Assembly (NCBI GenBank): GCA_946484175.1
Contig: CAMLSX010000009.1
Location: 1-64,000 of the forward strand
Origin: an uncultured Clostridia bacterium
GTDB lineage: Bacteria > Bacillota > Clostridia > Oscillospirales > Acutalibacteraceae
Length of the DNA: 64,000 nt
Direction: 5' to 3'
Shown: positions 33,761 to 44,794 of the stretch, one piece after another
Numbering within the stretch: position 1 is the first letter of the stretch
Layout: every line of letters starts with the position of its first letter
Translations under genes and position numbers: made by a program
Notes under the pieces: model-generated
The model's input: only the letters and a program-made list of their open reading frames with translations
What the model was told of the DNA's origin: nothing
Database searches by the model: none

Positions 33761-34345
33761 ATGGAAATGGAACGCGTCGCACAAGCTGCAAGAAAATCCA
33801 AAGAGACAGATATTACTGTGACGGTTTCTCTGGATGGTGGTTCAGTTGAAATTGAGACTGGCATCGGTTTCTTTGACCACATGCTCACAGCGCTGGCCGT
33901 TCACGGCGGCTTTGGTCTGAAAGTCCATACAGAGGGCGATTTGTATGTGGATTGCCACCACACCATCGAGGATACCGGCATTGTGCTGGGACAGGCCTTC
34001 GCCAAAGCGTTGAGAGACAAAGGCGGCATTTGCCGGTTCGGCAGCTTTTTCGTGCCTATGGACGAAGCATTAGCATTTGCATCTGTTGACATCAGCGGGC
34101 GTCCGTTTCTGGTGTTTCAGGGGGAATTCCCGGAAGAGCGGGTGGGGGACTTTGACACCTGCATGACCGAAGAGTTTTTCCGGGCGCTGGCCTTTAATGC
34201 CGGAATGACACTGCATCTGCGGGTGGAATACGGCAAAAACTCCCATCACATGATTGAGGCCCTTTTCAAAGCGGCTGCCCATGCTCTGCGGGAAGCCACG
34301 GCGCTCAGCGGCGGCGGGGTACTTTCCACCAAGGGGATTTTGTGA
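33761..34345 (+). CDS. hisB: Imidazoleglycerol-phosphate dehydratase
   Basis: This is the monofunctional dehydratase (194 residues) of the sixth histidine step, with no fused phosphatase domain. The metal-binding repeats are visible: GIGFFDHMLTALAVHGGFG, DCHHTIEDTGIVLGQA, and the second half NSHHMIEALFKAAAHALREA. AAAAGGAGGGAG precedes the ATG at 33761; ATG at 33767 is also possible. Confidence 0.96.
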   Translation: MEMERVAQAARKSKETDITVTVSLDGGSVEIETGIGFFDHMLTALAVHGGFGLKVHTEGDLYVDCHHTIEDTGIVLGQAFAKALRDKGGICRFGSFFVPMDEALAFASVDISGRPFLVFQGEFPEERVGDFDTCMTEEFFRALAFNAGMTLHLRVEYGKNSHHMIEALFKAAAHALREATALSGGGVLSTKGIL

Positions 34346-34400
34346 TATACTGGAAATAAAAATTGCTAATTAATAAAGAAAGAAAAGAAGATTTATGAAT

Positions 34401-34439
34401 CCCGCATGGCGGGAAACGGATGCGGCGGCTAAACCGCCG
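34401..34439 (+). other. Two small GC-rich hairpins before hisA/I
   Basis: CCCGC-ATG-GCGGG (34401-34413) and CGGCGG-CTAAA-CCGCCG (34423-34439, allowing one base) precede the ribosome binding site of hisA/I. They lack the TGTAGGGG end of the other two palindromes, so relationship is uncertain. Confidence 0.4.
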
Positions 34440-34454
34440 GGAAAGGAAGTATGT

Positions 34455-35528
34455 ATGGTTATTTTACCTGCAATCGATCTCCATGAAGGACAGTGTGTCC
34501 GATTGAATCAGGGTGATTATGCCACTGCACAGAAGGTTGCCGAGAATGCGGTGGAGACAGCTCGGCGTTTTGCCAATGCCGGAGCCCGCTGGCTCCATGT
34601 GGTGGATTTGGATGGCGCAAAAGCCGCCAAACCGCAGAACGACAGCACCATTTTTGACATTGTGAAGGATACCCAGATGCATGTAGAAGTGGGCGGTGGT
34701 ATCCGGGATATGAATACCGTGGAGTATTACCTGCAAAACGGCGTGTCGAGAATTATTCTGGGTTCTGCCGCTTTGAGAAGTCCCGAATTTGTCAAGGAAG
34801 CGGTTCAAAAATACGGTAAGAAAATCGCCGTGGGCATTGATGCCCGGGACGGAAAAGTTGCCGCAGAAGGTTGGCTGGAGACCTCCGATGTGGACTATCT
34901 GGAAATGGCCAAGCGTATGGAGGATATCGGTGTGCGGTATCTGATTGTCACAGATATCTCGCGGGATGGCATGCTGAATGGACCCAATCTGGTAATGCTG
35001 GACAAAATCAACAATGCAGTTTCCTGCAATATCATCGCCAGCGGCGGCGTGAGCAACCTGAAAGATATTATCGACCTCCATGACCTGAACCTGTACGGCG
35101 CTATTTGTGGAAAGTCCCTGTATGCAGGCTCTTTGGACTTAAAAACGGCTGTTTTGGCTGCTCACCGGATTTCCGGCAAGCACATGCACTCCGAAGAGGC
35201 AATGGACGACTTTGTGGAGCAATATTTTCAGAAGGGCGATCTGATTCCCGCAGTGGTACAGGAAGCTGCAACCGGTGAAATTCTCATGCTGGCCTATATG
35301 AACCGGGAGTCCCTGAAACGTACTTTTTCTACCGGTTATACCTGGTTTTACAGCCGCAGCCGCCAGTCCCTCTGGAACAAAGGCGCAACCTCCGGCCATG
35401 TGCAGAAAGTGGTTTCTATTCACGCAGACTGTGATGACGATGCACTGGTGGTAAAGGTCATCCAGACCGGAAATGCCTGCCACACCGGTTCTCACAGCTG
35501 TTTCTTTAAAAACATCTGGAATCAGTAA
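34455..35528 (+). CDS. hisA/hisI: Fused HisA isomerase and HisI phosphoribosyl-AMP cyclohydrolase
   Basis: This 357-residue protein joins two non-consecutive-neighbour enzymes. Residues 1 to about 240 are HisA, the ProFAR isomerase barrel, with Asp in [35 protein letters not shown] and [10 protein letters not shown]. Residues from about 250 are HisI with [39 protein letters not shown], the metal-binding [13 protein letters not shown] and [10 protein letters not shown]. HisI catalyses step 3 and HisA step 4, so the fusion joins successive reactions. No frameshift is seen. GAAAGGAAG precedes ATG 34455. HisE is separate and follows. Confidence 0.93.
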   Translation: MVILPAIDLHEGQCVRLNQGDYATAQKVAENAVETARRFANAGARWLHVVDLDGAKAAKPQNDSTIFDIVKDTQMHVEVGGGIRDMNTVEYYLQNGVSRIILGSAALRSPEFVKEAVQKYGKKIAVGIDARDGKVAAEGWLETSDVDYLEMAKRMEDIGVRYLIVTDISRDGMLNGPNLVMLDKINNAVSCNIIASGGVSNLKDIIDLHDLNLYGAICGKSLYAGSLDLKTAVLAAHRISGKHMHSEEAMDDFVEQYFQKGDLIPAVVQEAATGEILMLAYMNRESLKRTFSTGYTWFYSRSRQSLWNKGATSGHVQKVVSIHADCDDDALVVKVIQTGNACHTGSHSCFFKNIWNQ

Positions 35529-35546
35529 CAGAAAGGAATGAGCCCC

Positions 35547-35873
35547 ATGAACAACGCATTACAGGCTTTGTACGAAACTGTTGTCAGCCGTAAGGAAGAA
35601 AAGCAGGAAGGTTCTTATACCTGCTATCTTTTCGAAAAAGGACTGGATAAAATTCTGAAAAAATGCGGGGAAGAGTGCAGCGAGGTGATTATCGCCGCAA
35701 AAAACGGGGATAACAGCGAAACCGTGCTGGAGATCTCTGATCTGTTGTATCATCTGATGGTTCTGATGGTCAACGAGGGCATCACACTGGAAGAAGTGGA
35801 AGCAGAGCTTGCCAAACGCAGCAATAAAACCGGTAACCTGAAAACCTTCCATCAGGTGGACAAAAATTCCTGA
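35547..35873 (+). CDS. hisE: Phosphoribosyl-ATP pyrophosphatase
   Basis: HisE hydrolyses phosphoribosyl-ATP to phosphoribosyl-AMP (step 2). The 108-residue alpha-helical MazG-fold protein shows GSYTCYLFEKGLDKILKK, the metal-binding GEECSEVIIAAKN and EISDLLYHLMVLM. ATG at 35547 is preferred because GAAAGGA is ten bases upstream; ATG at 35538 touches that site. It is unusual only in that its common fusion partner HisI is fused to HisA here. Last gene of the operon. Confidence 0.94.
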   Translation: MNNALQALYETVVSRKEEKQEGSYTCYLFEKGLDKILKKCGEECSEVIIAAKNGDNSETVLEISDLLYHLMVLMVNEGITLEEVEAELAKRSNKTGNLKTFHQVDKNS

Positions 35874-35886
35874 TTCCAAACTTTTC

Positions 35887-35916
35887 TTGACTTCTCGAGA
35901 AAAGTTGTGGTACTAT
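35887..35916 (+). promoter_or_regulatory. Promoter of the ABC importer operon
   Basis: TTGACT, an 18-nt spacer and TACTAT. A 9-bp inverted repeat (AACTTTTCT/AGAAAAGTT, 35879-35906) overlaps its -35 region, and the ModE-type box overlaps its -10. Confidence 0.75.
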
Positions 35917-35945
35917 CGTTATAGTTTAAAAACTATAACGATAGT
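35912..35945 (+). promoter_or_regulatory. ModE-type operator overlapping the -10 and transcription start
   Basis: A perfect 34-bp palindrome has 16-bp arms. It contains ATCGTTATA, ten bases, then TATAACGAT. That fits the E. coli-type ModE site, which I recall as ATCGnTATATA-N6-TATATAACGAT. Placement over the -10 and start predicts repression. Since transcription would start inside it (near 35923), it acts as DNA rather than as an RNA hairpin. A ModE-like HTH protein is encoded 2.9 kb downstream in the same operon. Confidence 0.8.
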
Positions 35946-35960
35946 TGGAGGAATCATGAC

Positions 35961-37040
35961 ATGAAACAAAAATTGATCTGCCTGTTGCTGGCAGGCGCCA
36001 TGGCGTTGTCGCTTTTCGGATGCACGCAGGGGGAATCTTCTTCTGCGCCAGAAGCAACTCCCACCCCGGAGGTATCTGATACTTCTTCTGCTGTGGAAGA
36101 AGAACCGCAGGCCTCTTATCCGGTTACTCTGACAGACGCTGCCGGACGTGAGATTACAATTGAAGAAGAGCCGGAAAAGCTTGTCAGCGGGTATTATATT
36201 ACCACTTCCATGTTCATTGCATTGGGACAGGAAGAAAAGCTGGTGGGCATTGAGGCAAAAGCTGATAGCCGTCCCATTTACAGCCTGGCTGCTGCCGACT
36301 TACTGGAGCTTCCCAGCGTAGGAACTGCCAAGCAGTTTGACCTGGAGGGCTGCGCAGCACTGGAACCTGATCTGGTAATTCTTCCCCTCAAGCTGAAAGA
36401 CCAGACCGAAGCGTTGGAAGATCTGGGCATCAATGTTCTGCTGGTAAATCCGGAAGATATGGATCTGCTGAACGAAACCGTTGAAATGCTGGGTGCAGCA
36501 GTCGGCGCACAGGAAAAAGCTGATGAGCTTTTGAACTATAACGAAGAAACCCAGGCTTTCCTCAAAGAAACCGTTGGTTCAGAAGAGAAGCCGAAGGTTT
36601 ACCTGGGTGGCAACAGCAGCTTTTTGAGCACTGCCGGTGCGAAAATGTACCAGAACACACTGATTGAATTGGGCGGCGGTGAAAATGTGGCTGCCGGGCT
36701 GGAAGACGATTACTGGGCAGAGGTTTCCTATGAGCAGGTGCTCGAATGGAATCCTGAGGTAATCGTGATCGTCCCCGAAGCAGAATATACGCGCGACGAT
36801 GTCCTGAACGATGCGCAGCTGGCCGACGTAGACGCTGTAAAGAATGGCCGCGTGTACGAGATGCCCTCCTCTTTTGAGGCGTGGGATTCCCCGGTGCCCA
36901 GCGCCATGCTTGGTAGCCGTTGGATGGCTGCTGTGCTGCACGACGATGTGTACAGCTTTGAAGATTTCCAGAAGGATGCCGCAGATTTTTATCTCACCTT
37001 CTACGACGTGGAAATTGACCAGAGCTTGCTGACAAAATAA
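35961..37040 (+). CDS. ABC transporter substrate-binding lipoprotein, BtuF/MolA type
   Basis: This 359-residue exported lipoprotein has a signal peptide with lipobox LSLFGC, then a Ser/Glu/Pro-rich linker (about 25-60), then the class III binding fold with two lobes and a rigid helix. The pattern PEKLVSGYYITTSMFIALGQEEKLVG, LEPDLVILP and WNPEVIVIVPEA is typical of the siderophore/vitamin B12/molybdate MolA group. With the ModE-type operator upstream, the likely ligand is molybdate or tungstate (inference). TTGGAGGA lies eight bases before ATG 35961; an ATG at 35956 is out of frame and stops at once. Confidence 0.88.
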   Translation: MKQKLICLLLAGAMALSLFGCTQGESSSAPEATPTPEVSDTSSAVEEEPQASYPVTLTDAAGREITIEEEPEKLVSGYYITTSMFIALGQEEKLVGIEAKADSRPIYSLAAADLLELPSVGTAKQFDLEGCAALEPDLVILPLKLKDQTEALEDLGINVLLVNPEDMDLLNETVEMLGAAVGAQEKADELLNYNEETQAFLKETVGSEEKPKVYLGGNSSFLSTAGAKMYQNTLIELGGGENVAAGLEDDYWAEVSYEQVLEWNPEVIVIVPEAEYTRDDVLNDAQLADVDAVKNGRVYEMPSSFEAWDSPVPSAMLGSRWMAAVLHDDVYSFEDFQKDAADFYLTFYDVEIDQSLLTK

Positions 37041-37049
37041 TTTTTTGCG

Positions 37050-38033
37050 ATGATGGAAAACAAGAGAAAAATCAGGGCCTGCTTTATGGCTGCATGTTTG
37101 ATTGTAGCAGCTGCTACGGTCGCCTCTTTGGTGATTGGCCGCTATTCCATTAATTGGACAGAGGTTTTTCAGGATTCCATGAGCGCAAAGGTCTTCTTTT
37201 CTCTCCGGCTGCCGCGCACTTGTATGGCGTTGGCAGCCGGTTTTGGTCTTGCGGTCACTGGAAGTGTCTATCAGGCAGTTTTTCAGAATCCTCTGGCGGC
37301 ACCGGATATCATTGGGGTTTCTTCAGGGGCCACCGCCGGTGCAGCGGCGGCAATCCTGTTTTTAGGCGGAGGCGTGGCGGCTACTGCTTTATGTGCATTT
37401 GCGGGTGGATTGGCGGCAGTGCTGGCGGCTTTAACGCTGGCAGCTGTTTCTCGCCGCTCGGGTATTGCTACCATTGTGCTCTCAGGAATCGTTATCAATG
37501 CTTTGGCGCAGGCAATCCTCATGCTGCTCAAGCTTACGGCAGACCCGGAAAAACAGTTGGCTTCTATTGAATTCTGGACGATGGGCAGTTTTTCAGATGT
37601 CACGATGGATAAATTCAGTGGGGTCATTTTATGGGCTTTGCTGGGAATTGTGGGAATTTTTCTGCTTCATAGACAAATTTTGCTGTTAAGTTTGGAAGAA
37701 GAAGACGCCCGTATGCTGGGGGTACCGGTCAAATGGATGCGCCGGCTGGTGTTGCTTCTGGCAACGTTGATTACAGGCGCCATTGTGAGTGTAACCGGAT
37801 TGATTTCGTTTATCGGACTGCTTGCCCCGCATATCGCACGTTTGCTGACAAAAAGCAGCCGCTTTTCTACAACAGTCCTTTCTGGCTTAGTAGGCAGCGG
37901 ACTAATGCTGATTGCCGACTGCCTGGCACGGAGCATCGCTTCCAGTGAAGTGCCGGTCAGCATTATCACTTCACTGCTGGGCGCACCGTTTTTATTCTTC
38001 CTGTTGTGCCGAAAGGGGGAGTCCAATGACTGA
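37050..38033 (+). CDS. FecCD/BtuC-type ABC transporter permease
   Basis: This 327-residue integral membrane protein of the BtuC/FecCD/MolB family has about ten hydrophobic segments. Family marks are LRLPRTCMALAAGFGLAVTGSVYQAVFQNPLAAPDIIGVSSGA, read as several consecutive motifs, the GIVINALAQAI region, and SVTGLISFIGLLAPHIARLL, the coupling-helix zone. It lies nine bases after the lipoprotein gene and overlaps the ATPase gene by eight bases. The ribosome binding site is weak, suggesting coupling to the gene upstream. Confidence 0.9.
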   Translation: MMENKRKIRACFMAACLIVAAATVASLVIGRYSINWTEVFQDSMSAKVFFSLRLPRTCMALAAGFGLAVTGSVYQAVFQNPLAAPDIIGVSSGATAGAAAAILFLGGGVAATALCAFAGGLAAVLAALTLAAVSRRSGIATIVLSGIVINALAQAILMLLKLTADPEKQLASIEFWTMGSFSDVTMDKFSGVILWALLGIVGIFLLHRQILLLSLEEEDARMLGVPVKWMRRLVLLLATLITGAIVSVTGLISFIGLLAPHIARLLTKSSRFSTTVLSGLVGSGLMLIADCLARSIASSEVPVSIITSLLGAPFLFFLLCRKGESND

Positions 38034-38799
38034 CCTGCTTTTTGCAGAGCACTTATGTGCCGGATATGGCGGCCCCGAAATTTTGCACGATGTCAGCTTC
38101 CGAATTGATCATGGAGAGTTATGCGCTCTTTTGGGTGCAAACGGCTCGGGAAAATCCACTTTGATCCGCGCAGTGTGCGGCTTGCTGCCTTTTCGTGGGA
38201 AATGCTTTTTGGAAGGGAAAGAGCTATCACAGCTTTCTCAGCGTGCCCGTGCACAGAAAATCAGCTACCTTTCCCAGCGCAGCAGCCTCTCGATTCCGCT
38301 CAGTGTGATGGATGTGGTGCTGATGGGGTATAACCCAGTGTTGGGAATTTTCCAGACACCGGGAAAGGCTAAACGTCATCGTGCCATGGAAGAGCTGAGG
38401 CGGGTGGGGATGGAGCATCTTGCCGAAAGGGATATCTTATCATTGAGCGAAGGCCAGCGCCAGTTGGTGATGCTGGCCCGTACTTTTGTGCGCGGTGCAC
38501 CGCTGCTGGTACTGGATGAGCCGGACAGCGCATTGGATTTTCAAAACCGCCATAAAGTCATGGAGCTCCTACAGGCGCAGGCACACGAAGAGGGCAGAGG
38601 TGTCCTGCTGTGCAGTCACGATGCTAATTTTGCCATGCAATATGCCGACCGTTTGCTGCTAATGAAAGACGGCAAGTTGTGTAGTGATATTTCGATGCAG
38701 GCCTGTGGATGTGAAGAATTACAGCAGGCACTTTCCAAGTTGTACGGCCCGATAACACTGGCCGAACACCGGGGAAATTATTTTATGATGAAGGGGTGA
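38026..38799 (+). CDS. ABC transporter ATP-binding protein, BtuD/MolC type
   Basis: This 257-residue ATPase powers the importer. Walker A GANGSGKST (residues 37-45), Q-loop region KISYLSQR, signature LSEGQRQLVMLAR, Walker B LLVLDEPDSALDF and the H-loop LLCSHD are all present. ATG at 38026 follows GAAAGGGGGA and overlaps the permease stop by eight bases. The BtuCD-like subfamily matches MolBC, the high-affinity molybdate/tungstate importer type. Confidence 0.93.
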   Translation: MTDLLFAEHLCAGYGGPEILHDVSFRIDHGELCALLGANGSGKSTLIRAVCGLLPFRGKCFLEGKELSQLSQRARAQKISYLSQRSSLSIPLSVMDVVLMGYNPVLGIFQTPGKAKRHRAMEELRRVGMEHLAERDILSLSEGQRQLVMLARTFVRGAPLLVLDEPDSALDFQNRHKVMELLQAQAHEEGRGVLLCSHDANFAMQYADRLLLMKDGKLCSDISMQACGCEELQQALSKLYGPITLAEHRGNYFMMKG

Positions 38800-38803
38800 A
38801 AGG

Positions 38804-39220
38804 ATGCAGATCCGTCTGGCACTTTATCTGTATAACGAAGAAGATACCCGTATTTTTGGGGAAGGGCCGTATCGATTGCTGTGCGGGGTGCGCGAATTGG
38901 GCAGCTTGCGGGCAGCAGCGATACAGATGGGAATGGCTTACACAAAAGCCACCAAGATTATCCATCGAGCAGAAGAAGAGCTGGGCTTTCCGCTGACACA
39001 GCGCAAAATTGGCGGGACAAAAGGCGGAGGAAGCACCCTGACCCCTGGCGCGGAGGAGTTGATGAAACGGTATGAAGCATGCAAAGAGGCCTGCCATCGC
39101 GCAGTTGAAGCGATATACGATGACTGCTTTTCATCGTTCCGGCCGGAAACATTTGCTCCTGACGGGCAGCCGGGGACGGGGGAAGACCACTTTGCTGGAA
39201 GCAATGCTGCAAAGCCGTAA
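38804..39220 (+). CDS. ModE-like winged helix DNA-binding protein
   Basis: This 138-residue protein consists of the N-terminal ModE/LysR-like winged helix only. It shows FGEGPYRLLCGVRELGSL, the recognition part RAAAIQMGMAYTKATKII, and the wing LTQRKIGGTKGGGSTLTPG, all characteristic of ModE. The Mop (molybdate-binding) domains of E. coli ModE are absent, so ligand sensing must differ or involve a partner. It begins four bases after the ATPase gene. The last 33 residues overlap the next gene out of frame. Presumed regulator of the palindrome at 35912-35945; the direction (repressor) is inferred from operator position. Confidence 0.85.
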   Translation: MQIRLALYLYNEEDTRIFGEGPYRLLCGVRELGSLRAAAIQMGMAYTKATKIIHRAEEELGFPLTQRKIGGTKGGGSTLTPGAEELMKRYEACKEACHRAVEAIYDDCFSSFRPETFAPDGQPGTGEDHFAGSNAAKP

Positions 39221-39632
39221 CATTCCCGGAGTACGTTCGTTTGCTGTGCGGAAAGACCGTTTGACTCCGCCGGAAAAAATCGTGCTGGAAGACAGGCTGA
39301 CCGGGGAACAGGCTGTTATTGGCCGGTTTGAAGACGGGAAGATGGTACCGCAAACAGATGCGATGGAAAGTCTCGGCGTACAGATGCTGCGCCGTGCAGC
39401 ATCGTCTCGATCAGATTGGGTAGCGGTAGATGAAATTGGTTTCCTTGAAAACAGTAGTCCAGCTTATCGCGAAGCTTTGCGGGAATTGTTTGTCCAAAAG
39501 CGTGTGCTGGCGGTTTTACGCAAGGCCGAAACTCCATTCCTGAATGAAATCCGTGAGAATCGAAACAGTTTTCTATTTGATTTAGACGATGTTCGATCTA
39601 TTGTATTTTCTCAGAAGAAAATGTCAAAATAA
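39120..39632 (+). CDS. THEP1-like nucleoside-triphosphatase
   Basis: This 170-residue P-loop protein resembles the THEP1/NTPase_1 family. Walker A is LLLTGSRGRGKTTLL, and the Walker B region DWVAVDEIGFLENSS matches the family's DEIG signature. The in vivo role of the family is not known to me. The start is uncertain: ATG at 39120 gives the family length, while ATG at 39072 has GGAGGAG 13 bases upstream. Either start lies inside the ModE-like gene in another frame (overlap 101 bases or more). A +1 frameshift would fuse the two proteins. Confidence 0.75.
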   Translation: MTAFHRSGRKHLLLTGSRGRGKTTLLEAMLQSRNIPGVRSFAVRKDRLTPPEKIVLEDRLTGEQAVIGRFEDGKMVPQTDAMESLGVQMLRRAASSRSDWVAVDEIGFLENSSPAYREALRELFVQKRVLAVLRKAETPFLNEIRENRNSFLFDLDDVRSIVFSQKKMSK

Positions 39633-39749
39633 TACCAAAAGCTGTGCAGTTTTTTCCAGCACATTCTGTCAGAGGGAGTATAATCGAATCAAAATGCTCT
39701 CTTTTGTTTGCAAAAGAAATTGTGAAAAAGAGGGAATGGAGGATTCTTC

Positions 39750-40142
39750 ATGAAAAACAGAAAAATCTGGCTGGGCGTTATTGCATTGTTTGCTGCTGTT
39801 GCAGTGTTGATGTCTGTCTATTATTTTTTGGGGCCAAAAGGTGTTTCGGGCAGCAAAGAAATTACTTTTACGGTGATGGTGGACGACAAAGAGCAAGGGA
39901 AACACACGATCCAAACAGATGAAGAGTTTCTGCGAGGTGCGCTGGAACAGGAAAAACTGGTTGCAGGGGACGAAAGTGAAACCGGTCTATTTGTGAAAAC
40001 AGTTGACGGAGTTACCGCGGATGAAAGCAAACAGCAGTGGTGGTGTTTCTCCAAAAACGGCGAAGACCTGATGACAGGCGTAGATGTCACTCCTATTGAA
40101 GATGGGGATGCCTTTACAGCCACTTTGAAGGAAGGCTGGTAA
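39750..40142 (+). CDS. Membrane-anchored DUF4430 domain protein
   Basis: This 130-residue protein has one N-terminal membrane segment or signal anchor (IWLGVIALFAAVAVLMSVYYF) and an extracellular DUF4430 domain, recognised by TGLFVKTVDGV...WWCFSKNGEDLMTGVDVTPIEDGD read in two parts. DUF4430 is the C-terminal domain of transcobalamin-type proteins and in Firmicutes often pairs with ECF S components. Its stop codon overlaps the start of the next gene by one base, so the two are coupled. AATGGAGGA precedes the ATG. Confidence 0.8.
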   Translation: MKNRKIWLGVIALFAAVAVLMSVYYFLGPKGVSGSKEITFTVMVDDKEQGKHTIQTDEEFLRGALEQEKLVAGDESETGLFVKTVDGVTADESKQQWWCFSKNGEDLMTGVDVTPIEDGDAFTATLKEGW

Positions 40143-40639
40143 TGAAAGCAAGAGAAGTAGTGGTAACGGCTTTTTTGGCAGCGTTGTTGTATGTTCAGCA
40201 AGTGTCACTTTCCGCTTTGCCCAATATTCATCTATGTGCATTTCTCATTATCCTGTACACACTGCATTTTCCAAGACTGGTACTTCCGGCGACTATCGTA
40301 TTTATTTTGTTGGAAGGTGTTACTTTTGGATTTGGCATGTGGTGGTTCAGTTATTTGTACATTTGGCCGTTACTGATTTTTATCGCCTGGCTGTTCCGGA
40401 AAAACCGTTCTGTTCTTTTTTGGACAGTGGTAGCAGGTACATTTGGTTTATGTTATGGAGCCTTGTGTTCTTTACCTTACTTTTTCCTGGGTGGCCCGTC
40501 CACTATGCTGGCCTATTGGATTCAGGGTATTCCGTTTGACATCCTTCATTGCGTGGGGAATGTTTTTGTTACATTACTGTTATGGAAACCTATATCCTTT
40601 GTTTTTGGAAAACTGGATCGTTTTATGAAAGCATCCTGA
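40142..40639 (+). CDS. ECF transporter S component-like membrane protein
   Basis: This 165-residue hydrophobic protein has about five or six membrane segments. Size, the N-terminal AREVVVTAFLAALLYV and helix spacing resemble substrate-binding S components of energy-coupling factor transporters. The coupled upstream DUF4430 protein supports that and suggests a corrinoid- or tetrapyrrole-like ligand, but this is inference. No EcfA/A'/T module lies in the window, so a shared module elsewhere would be needed. Confidence 0.7.
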   Translation: MKAREVVVTAFLAALLYVQQVSLSALPNIHLCAFLIILYTLHFPRLVLPATIVFILLEGVTFGFGMWWFSYLYIWPLLIFIAWLFRKNRSVLFWTVVAGTFGLCYGALCSLPYFFLGGPSTMLAYWIQGIPFDILHCVGNVFVTLLLWKPISFVFGKLDRFMKAS

Positions 40640-40648
40640 AGAATATGG

Positions 40649-40677
40649 TTGAAGCGGGAATTTTTCTCTGCTATAAT
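40649..40677 (+). promoter_or_regulatory. Promoter of the HAD phosphatase gene
   Basis: TTGAAG, a 17-nt spacer and TATAAT, overlapping no coding sequence and followed by a hairpin. Confidence 0.75.
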
Positions 40678-40706
40678 AAGTATTGGTTCTGTAGAAGAAT
40701 CGGTAT

Positions 40707-40745
40707 GGGGTACTGCTGCGGGACGGCGGCGGTACCCCGTTTTGT
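40707..40745 (+). terminator. Terminator-like hairpin in the leader of the HAD gene
   Basis: GGGGTACTGC pairs with GCGGTACCCC (one mismatch), followed by GTTTTG. It lies 30 bases downstream of the promoter, so it may attenuate the HAD gene or end read-through from the ECF gene. Confidence 0.55.
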
Positions 40746-40774
40746 ATATTTAGGAGAGAAAGAGAGAGGAACGC

Positions 40775-41554
40775 ATGATACGGTTGGTTGCGAGCGATAT
40801 TGACGGTACATTGTTGAAAAACGGAGTCCGGACTCTTCCGGAAGAAATTTTTTCTGTAATACGAAAGCTGAAAGAACAGGGAATCCTTTTTTGTGCAGCA
40901 AGCGGCCGGCAATATTCCAGCCTTAGGCGATTGTTTGCTCCGGTAGCAGATGATATTTATTATATCTGTGAAAATGGAGCCGCTGTATATGGAATAGGAA
41001 AGGATGCGCCTCTTTTGGGGAAAACCGTGATGGAGCGTTACTTTGCCGAACAGCTTTGTGAGGAAATCCTGGCAAGGCCGGACAGCGAAGTGCTGATTTC
41101 CGGTGTCAATACAAGTTATCTCATTCCAAAAGAACAGGAGATCGTAGTACAGATTCGTGATTTTACAGGGAACAATATCTGCCTGCTTTCCAATGTACAG
41201 GAAGTACCAGAGGATATCATTAAAGTATCTGCGTTCTGCTTTCCTGATACCAAAACCGTCGAGCGGGAACTCTCCCCTCGTTGGGAAAACCGTTTTCATG
41301 GTGCAGTGGCAGGGCCTCGCTGGCTCGATTTTACGTTGGCCGACAAAGGAACCGGAATTCACACCATTTGCAGTGCGCTGAAAATCTCGGCGGAAGAAGT
41401 AATGGCGTTCGGTGATAATTTTAATGATATTCCCATGCTTGAGGCTGTCGGGAACCCGGTATTGATGTCACAGGCCGATGATCGGCTGCGCGAATCTTTT
41501 TCGGTACAGTGTGAAGATGTTCCGAAATATCTTCTCGAAAATGTTTTATATTGA
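40775..41554 (+). CDS. Cof-type HAD-superfamily sugar phosphatase
   Basis: This 259-residue HAD IIB hydrolase has motif I VASDIDGTLL (nucleophile and acid Asp), motif II CAASGRQ, motif III with the Lys in LADKGTGI, and motif IV FGDNFNDIPML. The C2 cap lies between motifs II and III. Members dephosphorylate sugar phosphates, pyridoxal phosphate or flavins; the substrate here is unknown. GAGAGAAAGAGAGGA precedes the ATG. Confidence 0.9.
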   Translation: MIRLVASDIDGTLLKNGVRTLPEEIFSVIRKLKEQGILFCAASGRQYSSLRRLFAPVADDIYYICENGAAVYGIGKDAPLLGKTVMERYFAEQLCEEILARPDSEVLISGVNTSYLIPKEQEIVVQIRDFTGNNICLLSNVQEVPEDIIKVSAFCFPDTKTVERELSPRWENRFHGAVAGPRWLDFTLADKGTGIHTICSALKISAEEVMAFGDNFNDIPMLEAVGNPVLMSQADDRLRESFSVQCEDVPKYLLENVLY

Positions 41555-41680
41555 TGGAAGACAGAATCATTTTTTATCATGCGGATTGGGCTTTTTATTT
41601 TGCACAACCAGTGTTATAATAAAAGAAAATCATAATAATGGAAGTTTAACTGGAGACCATAAAGGACAGGTGAGAAAATC

Positions 41681-44778
<3,098 letters not shown>

Positions 44779-44794
44779 GAAAGGGGAGAACAAT

